DNA from: Verrucomicrobiota bacterium
Lineage (GTDB): Bacteria > Verrucomicrobiota > Verrucomicrobiia > JADLBR01
Assembly: GCA_029560585.1 (NCBI GenBank)
Contig: JAKQKQ010000072.1
Location: forward strand, 1 to 34,510
Reading direction: 5' to 3'
Length of the DNA: 34,510 nt
Part shown: in pieces, positions 16,379 through 24,323 of the stretch
Numbering within the stretch: position 1 is the first letter of the stretch
How the letters are laid out: every line of letters begins with the position of its first letter
Notes under the pieces: generated by a model
Database searches by the model: none
What the model was told of the DNA's origin: nothing
Seen by the model: the letters and a program-made list of their open reading frames with translations, nothing else
Program-made: the position numbers and the translations under genes

Positions 16379-17580
16379 CGGGCGAGAATCCCCCCCGGTC
16401 CCGCGACGCCCTGAGGGCACATTGCGCCAACGCCCTTGCCGCACTCGAGGGGCAGAATCTCCTCCGGCGCATGCGGGAGGTCGATTCCGCCCAGGGGACC
16501 GAGATCGTTGTCGGCGGTCGATGCCTGCTCAATTTCTCCTCCAACGACTATCTCGGTCTCGCGAACCATCCCGCGATCGCCGATGCGGCCCACGAGGCCG
16601 TCGCGCGCTTCGGCACGGGTTCTGGCGCATCGCGTCTCGTCTGTGGAAATCTCGCGCCCCATGCCGCGCTCGAAAACGCCATCGCACGCCTGAAGGGCAC
16701 CGGGGCGGCCCTGGCCTTTTCCAGTGGTTATGCGGCGGCCCTTGGAACCATACCCGCACTCGTCGGTCGCGGCGATGCCATCATACTGGATAAGCTCTGC
16801 CACGCCTGCCTCGTCGATGCGGCGCGCCTTTCTGGGGCCCGCGTGCGCGTATTTCGCCACAACGACATGGCACAGCTCGAGGAACATCTCCGCTGGGCGG
16901 CGTCCAGCGACATGCGCGCCCTCGTGTTGGTTGAATCGGTATACTCCATGGATGGCGACGCCGCGCCCCTTCGCGCCATCGTCGAGGCCAAGGACCGCCA
17001 TGGCGCATGGCTGCTCGTCGACGAGGCTCATGCCACCGGAATCTTCGGCCCCGGCGGCGCAGGCCTGTGCCGGGAACTCGGCGTCTCCGAGCGCGTGGAG
17101 ATCCAGATGGGCACGCTCAGCAAAGCGTTCGGCTCAAGCGGCGGATTCATCGCCGGTGATCGCGAGTTGATCGATCTGCTGATCAACCGCGCGCGAAGTT
17201 TCATCTTCTCCACCGGCCCGGCGCCCGCCGCGGTCGCCGCCGCGCGCGCCGCCGTCGAACTCTCATCGGGCCCCGAGGGCGATGTGCGCCGCACCGCCCT
17301 CTGGGCCAATATCAACGACCTTGCCACCGAACTTCAGGATCTCTGGCCGGACCCGCCCAAGGGCGAAAGCCCCATTCTTCCCCTCATCGTCGGCGCCGAG
17401 AATAGCGCCCTCGCCATCGCCGGGGCGCTCCGTGAACGCGGCCTCTGGATTCCCGCCATCCGATATCCCACCGTCGCCCGGGCCAAGGCCCGCCTTCGTG
17501 TCTCTCTCTCCGCCGCCCACACCCGCGCACAGGTCGCCGCCCTCGTCGAGGCATTGCGGGCAGTGCGCGGGATCAAGTGA
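16369..17580 (+). CDS. bioF: 8-amino-7-oxononanoate synthase (BioF)
   Basis: The 403-residue protein belongs to the alpha-oxoamine synthase family of PLP enzymes. It condenses pimeloyl-ACP or -CoA with alanine in biotin synthesis. Visible motifs are NFSSNDYLGLANHP (55-68), the Gly-rich FGTGSGASRLVCGN (81-94), DEAHATGIFGPGG (218-230) and the PLP-lysine motif GTLSKAFG with Lys252. It then has the C-terminal ILPLIVG and IRYPTVARAKARLRVSLSAAHT, which favour BioF over glycine C-acetyltransferase (Kbl) or serine palmitoyltransferase. Two starts are possible, 16369 and 16375; the latter makes an ATGA overlap with the SDR gene. No other bio gene is in the window, so assignment rests on motifs alone. 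Confidence 0.85.
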   Translation: MGMTGENPPRSRDALRAHCANALAALEGQNLLRRMREVDSAQGTEIVVGGRCLLNFSSNDYLGLANHPAIADAAHEAVARFGTGSGASRLVCGNLAPHAALENAIARLKGTGAALAFSSGYAAALGTIPALVGRGDAIILDKLCHACLVDAARLSGARVRVFRHNDMAQLEEHLRWAASSDMRALVLVESVYSMDGDAAPLRAIVEAKDRHGAWLLVDEAHATGIFGPGGAGLCRELGVSERVEIQMGTLSKAFGSSGGFIAGDRELIDLLINRARSFIFSTGPAPAAVAAARAAVELSSGPEGDVRRTALWANINDLATELQDLWPDPPKGESPILPLIVGAENSALAIAGALRERGLWIPAIRYPTVARAKARLRVSLSAAHTRAQVAALVEALRAVRGIK

Positions 17581-17735
17581 GGCAGGCGATCCCGCCCGCC
17601 GTCACTCCCAAACGATGAACGTTCGAGGTTGTGCTCTCAAGGCATGGCGATCGGGGGCACATTCTTTGCCTAAACAAGAGCCTGTGCGGTGTCTCAGATG
17701 AATCTGAACACCCATCTGATCCGCCTGGAAAAGGC

Positions 17736-17958
17736 GGAGGGACGCCGACCCCGGCGTCAGCGTCTCACCGGATGCGCGGCTCCTGGGCCGACCCGGCCCG
17801 CGAGGCGAGGCTGTCTCAAGACTCAAACGCCCAACACGGAACACCCAACAATCAATGCCCATCTGATGATAGAGGGGACTTCCAATGGTGTGCGGCGCGC
17901 GACAATGCACGGCATCTCACAGAGATGCCCTACAAAATTTGTAGGCCGGCGTCCCTCC
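17736..17958. repeat. Inverted repeat pair GGAGGGACGCCG / CGGCGTCCCTCC
   Basis: GGAGGGACGCCG at 17736-17747 is the exact reverse complement of CGGCGTCCCTCC at 17947-17958, 199 bases apart. The left arm also starts a local hairpin (GACGCCGACCCCGGCGTC). The arms look like two oppositely oriented copies of a short dispersed repeat rather than ends of one gene-bearing element. Confidence 0.55.
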
Positions 17959-18052
17959 CACGCCCAAAGCGACGGTATGTCGGGCGGGTTTTTCAACGGG
18001 TTGTCAGCGCAATGAACGATGCCCGTGGTGTGAAGTCGATGGGTCAGCCCGG

Positions 18053-18154
18053 AATGGCGCTAAGTTAAGGGACATTTGGGATCGTGGCATGGGCATCCTG
18101 CCCACGGCCAGGATGGCCGTGCCACTGTCGCGACAGACTTAACTTAGCGCCATT
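18053..18154. mobile_element. 102-bp MITE-like element with 17-bp perfect terminal inverted repeats
   Basis: AATGGCGCTAAGTTAAG at 18053-18069 is the exact reverse complement of 18138-18154. The 7-base word TCAGCCC occurs just outside both ends (18044-18050 and 18159-18165), a possible remnant of target duplication. The interior is a perfect cruciform palindrome (18084-18125). No transposase is encoded, so it would be a non-autonomous element if mobile. Its right end touches the feoA stop codon. Confidence 0.6.
18084..18125. repeat. Perfect double-hairpin (cruciform) palindrome
   Basis: GTGGCA and TGCCAC (18084-18089, 18120-18125) close two adjacent perfect hairpins: TGGGCA-TCC-TGCCCA (18090-18104) and CGGCCA-GGA-TGGCCG (18105-18119). 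Every base outside the two three-base loops is paired. The arrangement resembles a REP/BIME unit sitting inside the MITE-like element. Confidence 0.75.
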
Positions 18155-18158
18155 CGGA

Positions 18159-18392
18159 TCAGCCCCCGACCCGCCCCACCTTGACCGCCACCGCATCGGC
18201 ACGCCTCAGGCTCAACCGATGGCCCTGCAGTTCCACTGTGATCGGATCCCCGAACGGCGCCACCGCGACGACCTTCACCTCGAGTCCGGGAAGAAAGCCC
18301 ATGGCCAGCAACCGCTGGGAGGTGCTGCAAACCGCATCGATCGAGAGCAACCGCCCCCGGCCGCCAAGCGGCAGATCACTGAGCGCTTTCAT
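18159..18392 (-). CDS. feoA: FeoA family ferrous iron transport accessory protein
   Basis: The 77-residue protein has the length and SH3-like fold pattern of FeoA. The features are MKALSDLPLGGRGRLLSI, then RLLAMGFLPGLEVKVVAVAP (30-49), GDPITVELQGHRLSLRRADA (51-70) and a final VAVKV strand. FeoA is a small cytoplasmic partner of the Fe(II) transporter FeoB. No feoB lies next to it here, which is unusual but known for stand-alone FeoA-domain proteins. The ATG at 18392 has no clear Shine-Dalgarno. Upstream are a TTGACA promoter element and an FNR-type site, consistent with low-oxygen control. The stop codon abuts the MITE-like element. Confidence 0.88.
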   Translation of the reverse strand: MKALSDLPLGGRGRLLSIDAVCSTSQRLLAMGFLPGLEVKVVAVAPFGDPITVELQGHRLSLRRADAVAVKVGRVGG

Positions 18393-18426
18393 GGGCCCTG
18401 AAATATCGCAACTTCCACTCGTAGAA

Positions 18427-18454
18427 CGTCTAGAACCAGCACCCGGAGTGTCAA
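18427..18454 (-). promoter_or_regulatory. Candidate sigma-70-type promoter of feoA
   Basis: On the minus strand a perfect -35 TTGACA (18449-18454) is followed after 16 bases by a weak -10 TAGACG (18427-18432). Transcription would start near 18420, about 28 bases before the feoA ATG. The -10 is poor, as expected for an activator-dependent promoter. Confidence 0.4.
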
Positions 18455-18472
18455 GGACGGGGGCGCCATCCC

Positions 18473-18486
18473 TTGACCCGGATCAA
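18473..18486. promoter_or_regulatory. FNR/Dnr-type operator between feoA and hemH
   Basis: TTGACCCGGATCAA fits the FNR/Anr/Dnr family consensus TTGAT/C-N4-ATCAA, with both half sites present. Its centre is about 60 bases upstream of the predicted feoA transcription start, close to the class I activator position (-61.5). It is 22 bases before the hemH ATG, where it would more likely repress or overlap the hemH promoter. No FNR gene is in the window. Confidence 0.6.
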
Positions 18487-18508
18487 GAACCGGCGATACC
18501 GTTGTGCC

Positions 18509-19573
18509 ATGGGCCAAGATCAAACGACACCGCGAAGGGCCGTGCTGCTCGTCAACTTGGGTTCGCCCGATTCCCCATCCGTCCCGGATGTCCGGCGATA
18601 CCTCACCGAATTCCTCTTGGATCCGCGGGTCATCGACATCCCGTGGCCCCTGCGCCAGCTGCTCGTCCGAGGCGCGATCATCCCGAGGCGGGTGCGAAAC
18701 TCCGCCGAGGCCTATCACTCGATCTGGACCCCCGACGGGTCGCCGCTGACGGTCAGCAGCAAGAAACTGCGCGACCTTCTCCAGGCGCGCGTTGAGGTCC
18801 CGGTCGCCCTGGCGATGCGCTATGGCAATCCCTCGATCCGCGATGTCATCGGCCAACTGGCCACCATGGGCGTCGATGATCTGTTCCTGATCCCCCTCTA
18901 CCCGCACTACGCCATGTCGAGTTATGAGACGGTGGTCGTCCGCGTGCGCGAAGTGCTCGCGCGCACCGTCCCGCGCTGCCGCCTGTCCGTGCAACAGCCG
19001 TTTTACGTCGACCCCGATTATGTCTCGGCCCTCGTTGCGTCCGCCCGACCGTGGCTGCAGCAGCCGCACGATTACGTCCTCTTTTCGTACCACGGCATAC
19101 CCGAGCGACACTGCCGGAAAGCCGACGCCTCCCGATCACACTGCCTCGCCCGGCCCGATTGCTGCGATGTGCCGCACCCCGCCCACAGTGTCTGCTATCG
19201 CCACCAGGTGTTCGCCACCACCCGCGCCTTCGCCGCAGCGGCCGGCCTTGCCGAAGGAACATATTCCGTCTCGTTCCAATCGCGCCTCGGAAAAGACCCC
19301 TGGCTCGGGCCCTACACGGATTTCGAACTGGATCGCCTCGCTCGCTCCGGCATCAAGCGCCTGCTGGTCGTCTCTCCAGCCTTCGTCTCCGACTGCCTCG
19401 AGACCATCGAGGAACTCGGCTTCGCTGGCAAAAAGACGTTCCTCCGGGGTGGCGGCGAATCCTTCGAACTCATCCCCTGCCTCAACGAACACCCGGCCTG
19501 GCTCGATTTTCTGGAGCACCGAGTCCGCGAATACCTGTCATCAGGACATGAGACTAACACCCCATCCTGTTAG
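18509..19573 (+). CDS. hemH: Ferrochelatase with an internal Cys-rich segment
   Basis: The 354-residue protein inserts Fe(II) into a porphyrin at the end of haem synthesis. Motifs are AVLLVNLGSPDSP (11-23), YGNPSI, FLIPLYPHYAMSSYE, SYHGIPERH with metal-site His195, SFQSRLGKDPWLGPYT and SPAFVSDCLETIEE with Glu298. The start at 18509 matches the family N-terminus; the frame open to 18473 overlaps the FNR-type site. Right after SYHGIPERH is an insert with Cys202, Cys212, Cys218/Cys219 and Cys229. Some bacterial ferrochelatases are known to carry a [2Fe-2S] cluster on such an internal four-Cys segment. The gene diverges from feoA and is convergent with the hydrogenase operon. Confidence 0.95.
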   Translation: MGQDQTTPRRAVLLVNLGSPDSPSVPDVRRYLTEFLLDPRVIDIPWPLRQLLVRGAIIPRRVRNSAEAYHSIWTPDGSPLTVSSKKLRDLLQARVEVPVALAMRYGNPSIRDVIGQLATMGVDDLFLIPLYPHYAMSSYETVVVRVREVLARTVPRCRLSVQQPFYVDPDYVSALVASARPWLQQPHDYVLFSYHGIPERHCRKADASRSHCLARPDCCDVPHPAHSVCYRHQVFATTRAFAAAAGLAEGTYSVSFQSRLGKDPWLGPYTDFELDRLARSGIKRLLVVSPAFVSDCLETIEELGFAGKKTFLRGGGESFELIPCLNEHPAWLDFLEHRVREYLSSGHETNTPSC

Positions 19574-19575
19574 TC
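19552..19575 (+). terminator. Hairpin at the end of hemH
   Basis: GACTAACA (19552-19559) pairs perfectly with TGTTAGTC (19568-19575) across an 8-base loop. The hairpin overlaps the hemH stop codon and no T-run follows. It may stabilise the mRNA end or act as a weak bidirectional terminator between the convergent hemH and hydrogenase operons. Confidence 0.4.
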
Positions 19576-19608
19576 CCGTCCGCCTCTCGCAATCCTCGGG
19601 TTCAAGTT

Positions 19609-20094
19609 CTACGCCCCCGACCATCTCGCCACCCACTCAAGAACCCGACTCGTCGCCTCGGGCACCGCATCGCGGACCGCCGGCGACATCGCATCCCCCA
19701 GTTTCGCTGATCCCAGCGCCACACCCACGATGCGCACCCGCCCCGGCAAGATCCCCAGCCGATCGGCAAGCCCCAACTGTTCGCCCACCGACATCGCGTG
19801 AGAGCTGATCGCGGCCCCCCCCGCCAACCCCGGTCGCGCGGGATCCCGCCAATCCACGTCCACTACTTCGCCCGGCACCAGCCCCGGCCCCGTCACCGCA
19901 TCGACCAGAATCAGTCCGGCCCCCTCCTCCAACTCATCCAGCAGCGCCGACGGTCCCCTCGATGCCAAATCTACCACGCGCATCCTTGAGTCATCCCGCG
20001 CCAGCAACTCCCTCGCCATCTGGGAACCAACCCCGTCATCCCCCGCCTCCGGATTGCCTAACGCCAACACCAGGACTCTCGTTTCACCCGACAC
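19609..20094 (-). CDS. [NiFe] hydrogenase maturation endopeptidase
   Basis: The 161-residue protein belongs to the HycI/HyaD/HoxW peptidase family. It cuts the C-terminal extension from the hydrogenase large subunit after nickel insertion. Motifs are the N-terminal GNPEAGDDGVG (13-23) with nickel ligand Glu16, LILVDAVTG with Asp65, and SSHAMSVGEQLGLADRLG with His99. The PGRVRIVGVALGS strand follows. It is the last gene of the hydrogenase operon, 46 bases after the large-subunit gene. That gene encodes the expected substrate with a 15-residue extension. The exact subfamily is not set by motifs; position points to a 3b-type enzyme-specific peptidase. Confidence 0.93.
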   Translation of the reverse strand: MSGETRVLVLALGNPEAGDDGVGSQMARELLARDDSRMRVVDLASRGPSALLDELEEGAGLILVDAVTGPGLVPGEVVDVDWRDPARPGLAGGAAISSHAMSVGEQLGLADRLGILPGRVRIVGVALGSAKLGDAMSPAVRDAVPEATSRVLEWVARWSGA

Positions 20095-20140
20095 GACTCT
20101 CCCAATCCTCTATGGCGCTCGAGCGAGCCCGTTGCCGCCG

Positions 20141-21499
20141 CTACACCACCCCCCGCGTCCGGCGCACGCTCCGGGTGAACCTCAGGAAGTGCGCGGAACA
20201 GGAGATGCACGGATCGTAGTTCCGGATCAGGTGCTCGCTGCGCAATCTCGCGACATCATCGGACAGCTCGTTCAACTGCGGGGCCAGTTCCACCAGATCC
20301 TCCTCCATCACGCCCAAGTTCTGGCCCGTCGGAGCCATGATCCGCGCAGAGGCTATCGTGCCATCCGCCTCCGTCCGATACTGGTGCCAGCAGATCCCGC
20401 GCGGCGCCTCGGTGCCATGCCCCCCGATCCCCGCGCGTGGCTCGCACGGCACCCGCGATCGCGCCGGCGGGCTGTATTCCGCCAGGATGTCGTGCGCCAG
20501 CGCCAGCGCGTGCACCGTCTCCAGCCCCCGCGCCAACAGCGAGAGAAAGTTGTTTCGCCACGGCAGCTTCCTGCCCACCCGTTCGCACACCAGGCGCAAC
20601 AGCTCCCGCGCGCGCGGGTGTAGTTTCTCCCCGTTGAGGTTCAACCTCGCCAGTGGCCCCACCAGATAGTGCCCCCGACCCTTCACCGCCGCGTGCAGCG
20701 CCGTCGAATGCGCCACGTGCCGCTCCTCCACCACGGAGAGATACTCATCCTGATCCACGTCCAGCCCCTTGTTTGAACGGATGCGACCCAGGTTCATCGG
20801 ATACCCGTCGACAGGGCACAGGGACACAAACTCGTAATCGCGCTCGAGTTCGGGAAACTTGATCTTCTCCGCCAAAAACAGCGTCAGCTCAGCCATCTCG
20901 TCGATCGCGATTCTGACCTGGCGCGCCAACTCGTGGCACGCCGCCCGCTCCGGAACCGCATGGAATCCCCCCACGCACATGCCCACCGGATGCACCGCCC
21001 GTCCACCCACCAACGTCACGATCGCGTTGCCCAGCTTCTTCAACCTGAGTGCCTGTTTCACGACCGGCCCGTGGCCGTTGACCAACGACAGTGCGCTCTC
21101 CTGACCGAGGAAGTCCGGCAGGTGCAGCAGAAACATGTGCAGCACGTGGCTCTCGATCCACTCCCCGCAATAGATCAGATCCCGCAGCGCGCGGATCGCC
21201 GGATCGATCTCGTTGAAGATCCCCATCGCCTTCTCCAGGGCATGGCTGGAACTCGCCTGGTACGCGACCGGACAGATCCCGCAGATCCGGGCCGTGATGT
21301 CGGGCACCTCCCGGAAATCCCGGCCCCGCAAGAATGCCTCGTAGAATCGCGGCGGCTCGTAGATGTCCACCCGCGCCGACACGCACTTGCCATCCACCAT
21401 CTCGAGGTGGAGGCCCCCCTCCCCCTCGACGCGTGCCAGCGCCTCCACCCGAAAGGTCCGGGTCTTGCCCTCAGCGGCCCTGCTTCTCGATTTGCTCAT
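20141..21499 (-). CDS. hydA: [NiFe] hydrogenase large (alpha) subunit, group 3b type
   Basis: The 452-residue catalytic subunit binds the NiFe(CN)2CO centre. The L1 motif is [10 protein letters not shown] with Cys73 and Cys76. The L2 motif is [10 protein letters not shown] with Cys431 and Cys434 near the end. Processing after His437 would release a 15-residue peptide ([15 protein letters not shown]), matching the endopeptidase gene downstream. All four Ni-ligand cysteines are present and the early Glu of VEGEGG is kept. The N-terminal half ([18 protein letters not shown]) is of the group 3 HydA/HoxH kind. The ATG at 21499 overlaps the delta-subunit gene by 29 bases. Subgroup 3b is inferred from the beta-gamma-delta-alpha gene set. 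Confidence 0.95.
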   Translation of the reverse strand: MSKSRSRAAEGKTRTFRVEALARVEGEGGLHLEMVDGKCVSARVDIYEPPRFYEAFLRGRDFREVPDITARICGICPVAYQASSSHALEKAMGIFNEIDPAIRALRDLIYCGEWIESHVLHMFLLHLPDFLGQESALSLVNGHGPVVKQALRLKKLGNAIVTLVGGRAVHPVGMCVGGFHAVPERAACHELARQVRIAIDEMAELTLFLAEKIKFPELERDYEFVSLCPVDGYPMNLGRIRSNKGLDVDQDEYLSVVEERHVAHSTALHAAVKGRGHYLVGPLARLNLNGEKLHPRARELLRLVCERVGRKLPWRNNFLSLLARGLETVHALALAHDILAEYSPPARSRVPCEPRAGIGGHGTEAPRGICWHQYRTEADGTIASARIMAPTGQNLGVMEEDLVELAPQLNELSDDVARLRSEHLIRNYDPCISCSAHFLRFTRSVRRTRGVV

Positions 21500-22292
21500 A
21501 GTGGTCGCTCGCCTGCTTGAAGGGTTCCAGATATCCGTTGAAAGATCGCAGCTTCCGCTTCATGTCCCTTGCCGTCAGCCCCAGCCCCGTCAATCGCTCC
21601 CCGAAGCTCCTCATGTTCGGTTGCTCAGACGGCCCAAAACAGCCGTAGCAACCCCGGTGAAGCGCCGGGCATAGCGCCCCGCAGCCCGCCTGCGTCACCG
21701 GACCCAGGCAGGCCTCGCCCTCGGCCACCATGACGCACGGCAGCCCCCTGCGCTTGCACTCCATGCACAACGAGTAGGTCGGGATATTCGGACGCCGTCC
21801 CACCAGCAGCGCACAGATCAGCTCAAGCAACTGGCGCTCGTTGACCGGGCACCCGCGCAGCTCGAAATCGACGAACACGTGCGACGCGATCGGCGTCGCC
21901 GTCTCCAGTGACCGGATGTACTCCGGGTGCGCGTACACCGCCCCGATGAAATCTCCCAGGTCCGCCCAGTTGCGCAGCGCCTGGATTCCCCCCGAGGTCG
22001 CGCACGCCCCGATGGTCACTAGGAATTTGCAGTCGCGACGCACCTGCCGGATCCGCCGCTCCTCCTCCGGCGTGCTGATCGACCCCTCCACCAACCCCAC
22101 GTCATACGGCGGCGGCAACGCCCGGCTCCTCGCCTCCAGAAAATACGCGATCTCCACGGCCCCGGCCAACGCCAGGAGTTCGTCCTCGAGATTCAGCAGC
22201 GAGAGCTGGCACCCGTCGCAACTGGAGAATTTGAATACGGCCAGGCGCGGCCGGGTCCCGGCCTCCGGCGGACTCAGCAGCGATCCCACCAT
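21471..22292 (-). CDS. hydD: [NiFe] hydrogenase small (delta) subunit, group 3b type
   Basis: From the ATG at 22292 the protein has 273 residues. A strong Shine-Dalgarno (GGAGGAG) lies inside the end of the gamma gene and the two genes are separated by one base (TGA-T-ATG). Cysteines for the proximal Fe-S cluster are Cys25 and Cys28 (FSSCDGCQ), Cys97 (GACATSGG) and Cys148 (RGCPV). Further cysteines at 176-195 (CMEC, LPC, EAC) and 204-218 (GCGALC, GCYGC) can hold two more clusters. The protein passes electrons from the NiFe site to the beta/gamma subunits. There is no Tat signal, so the enzyme is cytoplasmic. Confidence 0.94.
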   Translation of the reverse strand: MVGSLLSPPEAGTRPRLAVFKFSSCDGCQLSLLNLEDELLALAGAVEIAYFLEARSRALPPPYDVGLVEGSISTPEEERRIRQVRRDCKFLVTIGACATSGGIQALRNWADLGDFIGAVYAHPEYIRSLETATPIASHVFVDFELRGCPVNERQLLELICALLVGRRPNIPTYSLCMECKRRGLPCVMVAEGEACLGPVTQAGCGALCPALHRGCYGCFGPSEQPNMRSFGERLTGLGLTARDMKRKLRSFNGYLEPFKQASDHYEQIEKQGR

Positions 22293-22293
22293 A

Positions 22294-23166
22294 TCAGATC
22301 TCCTCCTTCGCGAAGATGTCCGCGATCTCGTCAAAGCAGAACACCGGGCCGTCCCGACAGACGAACTTGGATCCGTACTGGCAGTGGCCACACCGCCCGA
22401 AACCGCAGTTCATGTTCCGCTCCAGGCTCACGTAGACCTGCGACGGCGGCACGTGCAACTGCAGGAAGTTCCACGCCGCCACCCGATTCAGGATCCTCGG
22501 CCCGCAGACGATCACCACCGTCTGCCGCGCGTTGACCTTCACGCGCCGCAGCAGGTTCGTCACCACGCCCACCGGCCCCGTCCACCCCCCCGTCGCATTG
22601 TCCACCGTCACCAGCACATCCAAAGCATGGTCCCCCGACCACCGCTCCAACTCCTCGACGTAGAGACGATCCTCCGGCGTGCGGCACCCGTAGAGCAGCA
22701 CCACGCGCCGACAGTGTTCCCGATGCTGGAGCAGCCAGTAGATCACCGGTCGCAGGGGCGCGAGCCCGATGCCCCCTGCCAGGATCACTACGTCCTTGCC
22801 CTTCAGTTGCTCCAGCGGCCAGCCCCGCCCGAATGGCCCCCGGAGCCCGATCACGTCACCCGCCCCCATCCGCGCGATCGCCCGCGTCACCGTGCCCACC
22901 AGGCGGATCGTGTGATCCAGCCGCCTCGGCTGGTGCGGGTTGGAACTGATCGAAATCGCCGCCTCCCCCACCCCAGGCACGTACACCATGTTGAACTGCC
23001 CGGGCGCGAACCCGTACGTGTCCCGGATCCCCTCGTCGCAGAACTCCAGCGTGAATGTCTTCGTGTTGAAATTCTCCTCCCGCACCGCCAGAATGCGCGC
23101 CGGCACCGGCACCCAGCTGTCCATCCCACACACCGGCTCCGGCCTCCCCAGCATCTTCGCGCTCAT
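22294..23166 (-). CDS. hydG: Hydrogenase gamma subunit, FAD/NAD(P)-binding diaphorase
   Basis: The 290-residue protein is of the ferredoxin-NADP reductase type. The FAD-binding part has [20 protein letters not shown] near 70-90. The NAD(P) part has [13 protein letters not shown] and [11 protein letters not shown]-terminal [2Fe-2S] motif has Cys254, Cys259, Cys262 and Cys270 ([11 protein letters not shown]). It links the hydrogenase to NAD(P)H and in sulfhydrogenases also supports sulfur reduction. The ATG at 23166 overlaps the beta-gene stop as ATGA, so translation is coupled. Family resemblance to dihydroorotate dehydrogenase PyrK subunits is expected and excluded here by the neighbours. Confidence 0.94.
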   Translation of the reverse strand: MSAKMLGRPEPVCGMDSWVPVPARILAVREENFNTKTFTLEFCDEGIRDTYGFAPGQFNMVYVPGVGEAAISISSNPHQPRRLDHTIRLVGTVTRAIARMGAGDVIGLRGPFGRGWPLEQLKGKDVVILAGGIGLAPLRPVIYWLLQHREHCRRVVLLYGCRTPEDRLYVEELERWSGDHALDVLVTVDNATGGWTGPVGVVTNLLRRVKVNARQTVVIVCGPRILNRVAAWNFLQLHVPPSQVYVSLERNMNCGFGRCGHCQYGSKFVCRDGPVFCFDEIADIFAKEEI

Positions 23167-24323
23167 GACGTCACCTCCACCGCGCCGGGCGCCATCGCCT
23201 GCCGGATCCGCGCCGCCTCGGCCGTCAGATCGATCCCCGCCGGGCACCAGGTGATGCATCGCCCGCAGCCCACGCAGCCGCTGCAGCCAAATTGGTCAAA
23301 CCAGGTGCAGAGTTTGTGCCGCATCCAATGCCGGTACCGCCCCCGCACCGTGCTGCGCACCGGCCCCGCCGTCGTGTAGCTGAACTGGTGCGAGTGACAC
23401 GACTCCCATTGCCGCCACCGCGTCACCGTCGCACTCCCCAGCTCCGTCTGATCCATTACCGTCGAACAAAAACATGTCGGGCACACCATCGTGCAGTTGC
23501 CGCAGGACAGGCACCTCTTCGCCACCTCGTCCCACTGCGGGTGCTCGACCGCCCCGTCCAAAAGCTCCTTCAACCCGGCCACCTCCAGCCGCCGCCCCAT
23601 GTGTTCCCGCGCGTTCTCCAGCTTGATCTCCGCAAGTTCCAGTTCCGCCGAACTCGGCTCTCGCACCGGCAGTCTCCCCAATAGACTCCGCCCGGCCTCC
23701 GAGCCCGCCTCGACCACGAACCCCGCACGCAATTCCGTCAGGCACAGGTCGTATCCCCCAGAAGCCGCCGGACCCGTCCCCATCGACGCGCAAAAACACG
23801 TCCCGGCCGGCCGCGTGCAATTCACCACAACCAGCAGCGCCCTCCGCCTCGCCTCCCCATACAGATCCTCCGCCGCACACCGCGGCGTCCCAGACTCTCC
23901 CACACCAAAGGCCCGATCCTGCACCCGCAGCGCCGCCAGATCGCACGGCCGTATCCCCACCATCGCCAGCTTCGACACCTGCGCCGGCCCAGCGTCCAAC
24001 ATGAACCTCTCCCCTTCCACGTGACACCGGTACATCCGCTGCATCGCAGGAAAGAAAAACGACTTCGGGCTGTTCATCCCAACCGCACACTCAAACCCCA
24101 GATCCGGATCTCCCGGCCCCAGCCGATACCTCCCCCCTTCCTGCTCGTCCCTCACACCACGCGCCAAATCCTCCGCCGACCCCACCTCCCCAAGCAGCAA
24201 CACCGCCCCCTCACGCCGCGGACCAATCACCGTATATCCATCCGCACGCAATACCCCGATCAACTCCCCAAGCGCGCCCCTCGGCAAAAAACTCCGCCCC
24301 CCTCCCACCTCATCCGTCGCCAT
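23163..24323 (-). CDS. hydB: Hydrogenase beta subunit, 4Fe-4S electron-transfer protein
   Basis: The ATG at 24323 has a good Shine-Dalgarno (GGAGGAGGG) and gives 386 residues; the frame open to 24386 lacks better signals. Two ferredoxin-type clusters are evident: Cys271, Cys274, Cys277, Cys281 (CLSCGNCTMVCP) and Cys347, Cys350, Cys353, Cys356, Cys360 (CSGCVGCGRCITWCP). Earlier conserved parts are VGIRPCDLAALRVQD and NCTRPAGTCFCASM, typical of the HydB / sulfite reductase AsrA-like family. It carries electrons between the small and the flavin subunits. It is the first gene of the operon, and its promoter should lie between 24324 and 24490. Confidence 0.93.
   Translation of the reverse strand: MATDEVGGGRSFLPRGALGELIGVLRADGYTVIGPRREGAVLLLGEVGSAEDLARGVRDEQEGGRYRLGPGDPDLGFECAVGMNSPKSFFFPAMQRMYRCHVEGERFMLDAGPAQVSKLAMVGIRPCDLAALRVQDRAFGVGESGTPRCAAEDLYGEARRRALLVVVNCTRPAGTCFCASMGTGPAASGGYDLCLTELRAGFVVEAGSEAGRSLLGRLPVREPSSAELELAEIKLENAREHMGRRLEVAGLKELLDGAVEHPQWDEVAKRCLSCGNCTMVCPTCFCSTVMDQTELGSATVTRWRQWESCHSHQFSYTTAGPVRSTVRGRYRHWMRHKLCTWFDQFGCSGCVGCGRCITWCPAGIDLTAEAARIRQAMAPGAVEVTS

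Larger units (their letters stand above)
17581..18158. other. Repeat-rich intergenic spacer between bioF and feoA
   Basis: There is no convincing gene in these 578 bases. The spacer holds a pair of inverted 12-bp repeats (17736-17747 and 17947-17958) and the MITE-like element at 18053-18154. A plus-strand frame (17689-18015) starts with a helix-like MNLNTHLIRLEKAEG but then reads through the repeats, so I do not call it. A second small hairpin (CGCCG-ACC-CCGGCG type) lies at 17743-17757. Confidence 0.6.

Noticed and set aside
17689-18015. A 108-codon frame beginning MSQMNLNTHLIRLEKAEG
   Set aside because: After the plausible start it translates the inverted repeats, with no family resemblance.
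21841-23379. A 512-codon plus-strand frame opposite the hydrogenase delta and gamma genes
   Set aside because: It is the mirror of two certain genes and is His/Arg/Pro-rich without motifs.
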